Source: Phycisphaerales bacterium (GTDB lineage Bacteria; Planctomycetota; Phycisphaerae; Phycisphaerales; UBA1924). From it: a stretch of DNA of 64,000 nt. The position numbers were made by a program, and so were the translations under genes. The notes below the pieces were generated by a model, which was given only the letters and a program-made list of their open reading frames with translations, was not told the DNA's origin and made no database searches. Location: NCBI GenBank assembly GCA_029260555.1, contig JAJDCZ010000043.1, positions 1 through 64,000 on the forward strand. Direction: 5' to 3'. Numbering within the stretch: position 1 is the first letter of the stretch; each line of letters opens with the position of its first letter. This document shows positions 60,443 through 64,000 of the stretch, in pieces.

Positions 60443-60755
60443 GATCGTCTCCCTCAATATGTATGATCCCTGTGAAACAAGCTGTCATGGCACGGCCTGC
60501 TGGGAAGCGACCTAGAGATCCGTGTGTTTATATTTCAGTTGCGTTAGGTGTCTTGTCTATGAGCAACTGGTGCCAATCTATCTCTCCCAGCTCTTATAGC
60601 CTACAGATTCCTGTGCTGGGGGTCAATGCTTTTACAGCATCTTAATCATTCTGTTCCAAGTGTGAGCCAGGATGTGGAGCAAGAGGTTACAAAGTGCCTA
60701 GGGTGAGGCTCATAAGATCAGTTTGACAGTGCTGGAGTTATCGGGAGAAGAATCC
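60443..60755. other. Divergent intergenic region between the PEP-CTERM and phosphofructokinase genes
   Basis: About 313 bases with no gene I can support. Both flanking genes start here and read away from each other, so two promoters are expected. I see no clear -35/-10 pair, operator or long hairpin. The CGGGAG site at 60742 belongs to the phosphofructokinase start. Confidence 0.5.
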
Positions 60756-61958
60756 ATGACGGGTAACGCAATCATCGGACAGGCAGGCGGGCCCACAGCT
60801 GTCATCAACCAGTCTCTTGTGGGAATCGTCGAAGCACTGGCTACAAGGCAACGCGTTGGCCGTATTCTGGGCATGCGACATGGTGTGCAGGGCTTGACAG
60901 CGGGCCAGATTGTTGATCTGACAGATCTGCCCGCAGATCAGCTCAATGCGGTTGCTGACTCGCCCTCTGCAGCACTTGGCTCGACCCGCGACAAGCCTGA
61001 TGAGGCTTATTGCCAGCGCATTGTGCAGGCATGTCAGAAAAATGAGATCAAGTATTTTTTCTATATCGGAGGCAATGATTCGTCAGACACCTGCCGAATC
61101 GTGAATGAACTCGCCAAAGCTTCAGGCAGCGACATGCGCTGCTTCCATGTGCCTAAAACCGTGGATAACGATCTGCCGATCAACGATCACACGCCGGGGT
61201 TCGGTTCGGCAGCTCGTTTTGTTGCGACCGCGTGCATGGCCGACTCCCGTGATAATGCTTCGATTCCGGGGATCAAGGTCAATGTCGTCATGGGTCGCAG
61301 CGCAGGGTTTTTGACCGCAGCTTCTGCCCTTGCCAGGCAAAACGAAAATGATGGACCACATCTGATTTATCTGCCTGAGGTCGCGTTTGATGAAGACCGC
61401 TTTGTGCAGGATGTTGCTCAAACTTATGACCGCCTGGGTCGATGTCAGATCGCAGTCAGCGAAGGCATCCAGGATGCATCGGGCGTTGCGATCGCAGCCA
61501 AGCTCATCAAGGGTGATACGGATGCTCATGGCAATGTTCAACTCTCAGGCTCAGGCGCACTTGGTGATTTGCTGTCTGGTCTTCTTAAAGATCGTTTGAC
61601 AACAGCAGGTTCCAAGCCGCCTCGGGTGCGGGCAGATACCTTTGGTTATCTGCAACGCTGTTGGCCTGATGCTTCGCCTGTGGATCAGTCTGAAGCAAGA
61701 GAAGCGGGTCGTTTTGCTGCGGGACTTGCTCTTGAGGGGCATGCTGATGGTTCGGTCGCGTTGATCCGAACTTCAACGCCGGGCCCGAGCGAGAGCTATC
61801 AAGTCGAGTGTCAACGCATTGAGCTTTCTGAAGTGGCTGCCAAGACCAAACATATGTCAGATGCTTTTATCCTGGGCTACAACGATGTCTCTCGGGCGTT
61901 TGTGGACTACTGCAGGCCTCTGGTGGGCGAGCTGCCCACGCTGGCAACACTTTCGTAA
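60756..61958 (+). CDS. Diphosphate-type 6-phosphofructokinase
   Basis: A 400-residue phosphofructokinase. The N-terminus has GQAGGPTAVINQSLVG, then GGNDSSDT with the glycine-to-aspartate type residue at the phosphate donor site, and the catalytic PKTVDNDLP with lysine before T. PPi-dependent enzymes have D and K at these two places, where ATP enzymes have G and G, so a PPi-dependent reaction is likely. The fructose-6-phosphate part shows MGRSAGFL and the later GYLQR region. ATG 60756 is preferred over 60723 because CGGGAG lies about 8 bases upstream. It lets glycolysis run in both directions. Confidence 0.9.
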   Translation: MTGNAIIGQAGGPTAVINQSLVGIVEALATRQRVGRILGMRHGVQGLTAGQIVDLTDLPADQLNAVADSPSAALGSTRDKPDEAYCQRIVQACQKNEIKYFFYIGGNDSSDTCRIVNELAKASGSDMRCFHVPKTVDNDLPINDHTPGFGSAARFVATACMADSRDNASIPGIKVNVVMGRSAGFLTAASALARQNENDGPHLIYLPEVAFDEDRFVQDVAQTYDRLGRCQIAVSEGIQDASGVAIAAKLIKGDTDAHGNVQLSGSGALGDLLSGLLKDRLTTAGSKPPRVRADTFGYLQRCWPDASPVDQSEAREAGRFAAGLALEGHADGSVALIRTSTPGPSESYQVECQRIELSEVAAKTKHMSDAFILGYNDVSRAFVDYCRPLVGELPTLATLS

Positions 61959-61972
61959 ACTGTATTGATAAA

Positions 61973-61998
61973 CGAGCCGCGACCGTCAGGGAGCGGTC
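61973..61998 (+). repeat. Possible planctomycete-type intergenic hairpin element
   Basis: After the phosphofructokinase stop, the bases GAGCCGC and then GACCGT, CAGGGA loop, GCGGTC form a short hairpin, followed by TTGG and, about 15 bases later, a CGCTTGCC stretch. From memory, a similar GACCGTCAGGGAGCGGTC-type element is found downstream of many planctomycete genes; I could not compare genomes here. It may act as a weak terminator. Confidence 0.35.
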
Positions 61999-62057
61999 TT
62001 GGAAACACCGCTTGCCTAACGCAACATCATATATTCAGAGGTGGTCGCCGATGCGAT

Positions 62058-64000
62058 TCACACACACCCAATATTGAAAGCCTGAACAAAGAGGAAAAAG
62101 TCCAGCACATCGATATTGCCATCGTTGTTCAGATCCGCCAGCGGATGTGACAGGTTAAACAGGGCGACAAATGCGAAAAAGTCCAGCACATCCACCACGC
62201 CATTGTTATCAAGATCAGCGATGCACCCGTCTAATGGCCCGGTGGTGTACTGAATCGAAATGGTGGTGTTGGTGCTGATGCCAGAAGGAGTCGATACGCG
62301 GAAGGTGATCGAGTCCGCTCCTGATGCCCCCGCCTGAGGCGTAAGCACACGGTATGGATTGCCCGCAGCTCCCGGTGCAATGCTTGCCTGTGTGGGGCCT
62401 GTCACGACGGTATAACTGGCTGAGGAAGGATCATCCACAAACGATGCTGGAAACTCGATCACAAATGATCTGTTGTCAAACACGGTGCGCTCATAGGAAT
62501 ATGTGACCGGCACAGGACCTGTGGGTGCAGCGGTGACGAAGGCAATATCCAGGTCGATCGGCATCGCTATCGCGGTTCGGCCATCGGCAAAGGTCACGCG
62601 GGAGGAGACTTTTACAGGCCCCGCTCCCAGATTCTGACCAAAGACCGTCAAGGTGTCGCTGGCATTGGTCGTTGTAGCAACGATTCTGCCGTTGTGTAAC
62701 AGATCAATGCGCTGAACCGCAGCACCAGTAGCAGCCACGCTCAGATCAAAGGCTGTATCAAGATCGCCCACAGCAACATTTGGTGAAAGGCTGAGGCTCA
62801 GATTCTGGTTGTTGACCATCATGGACCCAACCCACAGCCCGGGTGTTTCCATGGTTGAATCGTCATTGGCAATCACGCGCAGTTCATGGTGTCCATCAGC
62901 CAGCTGTGTGGTATCAATCTGAAACGGGATGCCTGAAGCAAGCGTCTGATCCAGTACGCCATCGATCAGGAGATCAACCGTGTTGATGGCTGCACCGGGA
63001 TTGGTTGTTGTGGCCGAGGGCGTGATGGTGATGATTCCTGATACGGTTCCTGCAGGTGCATCAGGCACTGTCACTGCGGGGATGTGTGCGAAGGGGCGAG
63101 TCAGGGGATCGCCATAGAGCAACATCTGGAAGGGAAGGAAGCTCGCAGAGCGGAAGTAGGCTTCGCCCAGTGTCATGCCCAGGAAGTAGTTTCGGTGGAT
63201 ATGGGCTCTGGGGAACTTGCCCGCGTAGTTGCAAGGCTCTTCGACAGCACCCAGCGAGCCACTGGCCCCCTTGGTGATCCACTGACTCATCTTGGTTTGT
63301 GAATCCGTCGCAAAGTTGCCTGCAAAGCTGGTCAGATGATCACCAAACGAACCGGGCAGCAGTGTAAATGAGCCACCAACGATGTCAGGTGTCGCCCAGC
63401 CTGTCATGATGCCCAGGCAATCGGGCTGTCCATCAGGGAGTACCGCCATCAGGTGAGAGGCACCGCCTCCCAGGGCGTTGATGTTTGCGGTGATGGAGGG
63501 ATACGCAGGGTCACGAGGCCCAGAGCGGTTTACATCGGTGGTTTCCATGAAGTAGAAGGTGCCTGCAGGGCGTGTGCCATCGACCAGCGTGCTGCGATCG
63601 ATCAGATCGAGCATTTCCTGAACCGTGTTGCCTCGTTGCCCGGGATAACCCAGAAGCCCTCCAATGTAGTACCTTCGTGCTGCGGTGCTGGTGCTGGGTG
63701 AGCCTTGGAAGTATCTGGTCTGTGAACTGAAGCGAGCGGGATTCTGGCTGAGGCTGAAGAACCCGTTGGGTTTACCAACGCTGACACCTGCGAGAATCTC
63801 GTCTTGCACACGCGAGATTGTAAATGCTGATGAGATGGCAAAGTGGTTGACCGAGACACAACCATCGGTGACAAGGCCGCTGGCGGGGAGTCGAAACAAC
63901 CCGGTGGGCATGAGCACAACGAAATCTGCATGATCTGCGATGTTTCTGTAATCAAGTGTGCCGATGAGTGCTGGGGCATTGCTCATGGTGAAGTTCGTGT
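62058..64000 (-). CDS. TIGR03790-like exported protein with dockerin-like tail, cut by the window edge
   Basis: The frame stays open to the window edge, so the N-terminus is outside; an internal ATG at 63986 is not taken as the start because no signal peptide follows it. The visible part of about 645 residues has the TIGR03790-type landmarks RRYYIGGLLGYPGQRG, LIDRSTLVDGTRPAG, a late WITKGASGSLGAVEEPCN and LGEAYFRSASF, and YGDPLTRPFA. Beta-sandwich-like repeats follow (DLLIDGVLDQTL, IDLLHNGRIVATT), then a cadherin/tail-like SYTVVTGPTQASI region. The C-terminus is the two-repeat EF-hand module with DVLDFFAF and DVLDFFLF ending NIGCV. It is the sixth member of the dockerin-tailed set. Confidence 0.82.
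   Translation of the reverse strand, partial: TNFTMSNAPALIGTLDYRNIADHADFVVLMPTGLFRLPASGLVTDGCVSVNHFAISSAFTISRVQDEILAGVSVGKPNGFFSLSQNPARFSSQTRYFQGSPSTSTAARRYYIGGLLGYPGQRGNTVQEMLDLIDRSTLVDGTRPAGTFYFMETTDVNRSGPRDPAYPSITANINALGGGASHLMAVLPDGQPDCLGIMTGWATPDIVGGSFTLLPGSFGDHLTSFAGNFATDSQTKMSQWITKGASGSLGAVEEPCNYAGKFPRAHIHRNYFLGMTLGEAYFRSASFLPFQMLLYGDPLTRPFAHIPAVTVPDAPAGTVSGIITITPSATTTNPGAAINTVDLLIDGVLDQTLASGIPFQIDTTQLADGHHELRVIANDDSTMETPGLWVGSMMVNNQNLSLSLSPNVAVGDLDTAFDLSVAATGAAVQRIDLLHNGRIVATTTNASDTLTVFGQNLGAGPVKVSSRVTFADGRTAIAMPIDLDIAFVTAAPTGPVPVTYSYERTVFDNRSFVIEFPASFVDDPSSASYTVVTGPTQASIAPGAAGNPYRVLTPQAGASGADSITFRVSTPSGISTNTTISIQYTTGPLDGCIADLDNNGVVDVLDFFAFVALFNLSHPLADLNNDGNIDVLDFFLFVQAFNIGCV

Noticed and set aside
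1138-63986. Long open frames antisense to nearly every real gene, many with Pro/Ser/Arg-rich translations
   Set aside because: They follow the GC bias and codon pattern of the genes on the opposite strand, lack ribosome-binding sites and have no family motifs, so they are shadows.

Overview
The window looks like chromosomal DNA of a Gram-negative planctomycete, most likely from the class Phycisphaerae. The reasons are Lpx and Bam outer-membrane genes, six exported proteins that all end in the same EF-hand/dockerin-like tail (core DVLDFF, last residues GC), a PEP-CTERM-like protein, a TIGR03790-like protein, and flagellar control genes (flgM, rpoN, a Maf-type glycosyltransferase). This assignment is inference: there is no rRNA in the window, and I found no tRNA or CRISPR array.

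Layout. 1-1137: an AT-rich patch with two paralogous small pilin-like membrane proteins, one cut short. 1138-6462 (-): envelope operon bamA, ompH/skp, lpxD, lpxC. 6670-12286: a small membrane protein, dnaN (-), transketolase and dihydrolipoyl dehydrogenase, with clear intrinsic terminators. 12448-23533: a secretome block with a subtilase, a VKOR-thioredoxin oxidoreductase on the opposite strand, and a four-gene run of dockerin-tailed secreted proteins. 23548-31753: GT39 glycosyltransferase plus phosphatase, recR-rpoN, a sodium:solute symporter, surE and an HDOD protein. 31934-38405 (-): a tightly overlapping nonulosonic-acid operon, maf fusion-neuA-neuB-neuC. 38540-47977: hypothetical proteins, flgM, a ROK kinase, ispE, a 2-hydroxyacid dehydrogenase, a glycosyltransferase, a DEAD-box-type helicase with a long hairpin in its leader, and a phosphohexomutase. 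48264-54152: a compact virus-like head cluster (portal, scaffold-like, SU10-type capsid, connector-like and tail-like small proteins, a membrane protein, a lipoprotein). 54164-58818 (-): two amidohydrolase-family genes. 58971-64000: a hypothetical protein, a PEP-CTERM protein, a PPi-type phosphofructokinase and the 3' part of a TIGR03790-like dockerin-tailed protein that runs off the edge.

The most interesting items are: (1) the capsid island with no visible terminase, integrase, protease or tape measure, which could be a GTA-like or domesticated particle; (2) a 1178-residue Maf protein carrying an extra nucleotidyltransferase-like domain and a radical-SAM-like domain that has lost all three cluster cysteines, at the head of a legionaminic/pseudaminic/sialic-type sugar operon; (3) the shared C-terminal EF-hand module bracketed by conserved cysteines; (4) repeated cases of degenerate second copies (thioredoxin domain without CxxC, amidohydrolase domains without the HxH metal site); and (5) a roughly 48-nt hairpin in front of an RNA helicase gene. 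All functional calls come from reading motifs; no database search was run.
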